Shown in pieces: positions 5,251-5,630 of a stretch of DNA of 5,630 nt. The translations under genes were made by a program, and so were the position numbers. The notes under the pieces were generated by a model that did not search any database, was not told the origin of the DNA, and saw nothing but the letters and a program-made list of their open reading frames with translations. This DNA comes from Dysgonamonadaceae bacterium (GTDB lineage Bacteria; Bacteroidota; Bacteroidia; Bacteroidales; Azobacteroidaceae): NCBI GenBank assembly GCA_031282925.1, contig JAITCT010000285.1:1-5630 (forward strand), written 5' to 3'. Every line of letters begins with the position of its first letter. Positions within the stretch are counted from its first letter, which is position 1.

Positions 5251-5272
5251 TGCGACAATTTGAAATACACCC
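5251..5272. repeat. Third copy of the palindrome arm; possible terminal inverted repeat
   Basis: These 22 bases start TGCGACAATTTG and end ATACACCC. They are the exact reverse complement of 4996-5017 and differ by one base from 5019-5040. The octamer that follows, GAATCGAA (5273-5280), nearly matches GAATTGAA (4988-4995), which sits outside the other end. Nothing else was found in 5281-5325 before the glycosyltransferase stop codon. Confidence 0.8.
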
Positions 5273-5325
5273 GAATCGAATTACCAAGAAGCGATGCGCG
5301 CCTTCATTCTAACAAAATATCTATG

Positions 5326-5630
5326 CTAATTTACAAACCGGTATTTGAGCAGTGTCCAAATGGCATTTATTCCGTCAGTCCATTTTATCTTTTTCCCTTC
5401 TTCTATTGAACGTGGATAGTATTTAATCGCTACTTCCCAGATTTTAATTCCGCGTTTTGCCACCTTTGCCGTCACTTCCGGGCAAAATTCAAACCCGTTA
5501 CATTTCAACGGAATGGATTTAAGGAATGTAGATTCAAAAAATTTATAACAAGTAGGCTCATCTGTCAGATATTGACCAAATAAAAGGTTTGCAAAAAAAG
5601 TTACCACTCGTCCTCCCAAATAAAAAAAAT
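5326..5630 (-). CDS. Glycosyltransferase family 2, C-terminal part (5' end outside window)
   Basis: This resembles the C-terminal part of dolichyl-phosphate mannose synthase-like GT2 enzymes, which transfer a sugar from a nucleotide sugar to a polyprenyl phosphate or a related acceptor. About 101 codons are visible and the frame stays open to the window edge, so more than half of the usual 230-250 residues are missing. Visible family features, in order, are LTDEPTCYKFF, GFEFCPEVTAKVAKRG, YYPRSIEEGKKIKW and DGINAIWTLLKYRF. A TTG at 5619 could be taken as a start but lies inside the conserved domain, so the real start is upstream of the window. The catalytic aspartates are not visible. It ends at TAG (5328-5326), with no clear terminator. 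No C-terminal membrane segment follows the catalytic domain. Confidence 0.85.
   Translation of the reverse strand, partial: FFYLGGRVVTFFANLLFGQYLTDEPTCYKFFESTFLKSIPLKCNGFEFCPEVTAKVAKRGIKIWEVAIKYYPRSIEEGKKIKWTDGINAIWTLLKYRFVN

Noticed and set aside
5127..5312. Small plus-strand open frame
   Set aside because: It lies across hairpin array B and the dispersed repeats; no start context or recognisable protein.

Overview
The window looks like a piece of a Bacteroidota chromosome, most likely from the order Bacteroidales. Three things point there: the proteins resemble that group throughout; the gene order rpmH, PASTA protein, rluD, ddl, acyltransferase is one I know from it; and a good match to the Bacteroidota sigma-factor promoter (TTTG, 20 bases, TAnnTTTG) lies upstream of rpmH. 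Species cannot be read from the sequence. The many intergenic repeats suggest a repeat-rich, possibly host-associated lineage, but that is inference.

Layout. Positions 1-83 hold the last codons of an unidentified plus-strand gene, closed by a strong hairpin terminator (102-134). From 135 to 634 there is no gene, only dispersed and tandem hairpin-forming repeats. All genes from 635 to 4904 are on the minus strand. In transcription order they are rpmH (4904-4752) with its own promoter and terminator, a small membrane-anchored PASTA protein (4568-3972), rluD (3972-2923), ddl (2810-1827) and a PlsC/PlsB-like acyltransferase (1825-635). Positions 4982-5325 are a second repeat island. The window closes with the C-terminal part of a family 2 glycosyltransferase (5630-5326, minus strand), cut by the window edge.

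How the genes fit together. The block serves translation and envelope growth. L34 is a 50S ribosomal protein and RluD modifies 23S rRNA. Ddl makes D-Ala-D-Ala for peptidoglycan, the PASTA protein may sense or bind cell-wall material, and the acyltransferase probably works in phospholipid or lipid synthesis. A one-base stop/start overlap (PASTA-rluD) and a one-base gap (ddl-acyltransferase) suggest translational coupling. RluD and Ddl are separated by 112 bp.

The core genes are conventional. The unusual material is in the two repeat islands that bracket them. One family has conserved ends (CGTCATTGCGA and GAAGCAATC) around a variable stem-loop whose pairing is largely preserved and whose loop is GNRA-type in four copies. 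A second family is an array of three hairpins phased at 29-30 nt, found once in each island. There is also a MITE-like segment with 22-bp inverted ends and an 8-bp near-duplication, an 82-bp tandem and a 23-bp tandem. One repeat copy has become the last 15 codons of the acyltransferase gene.
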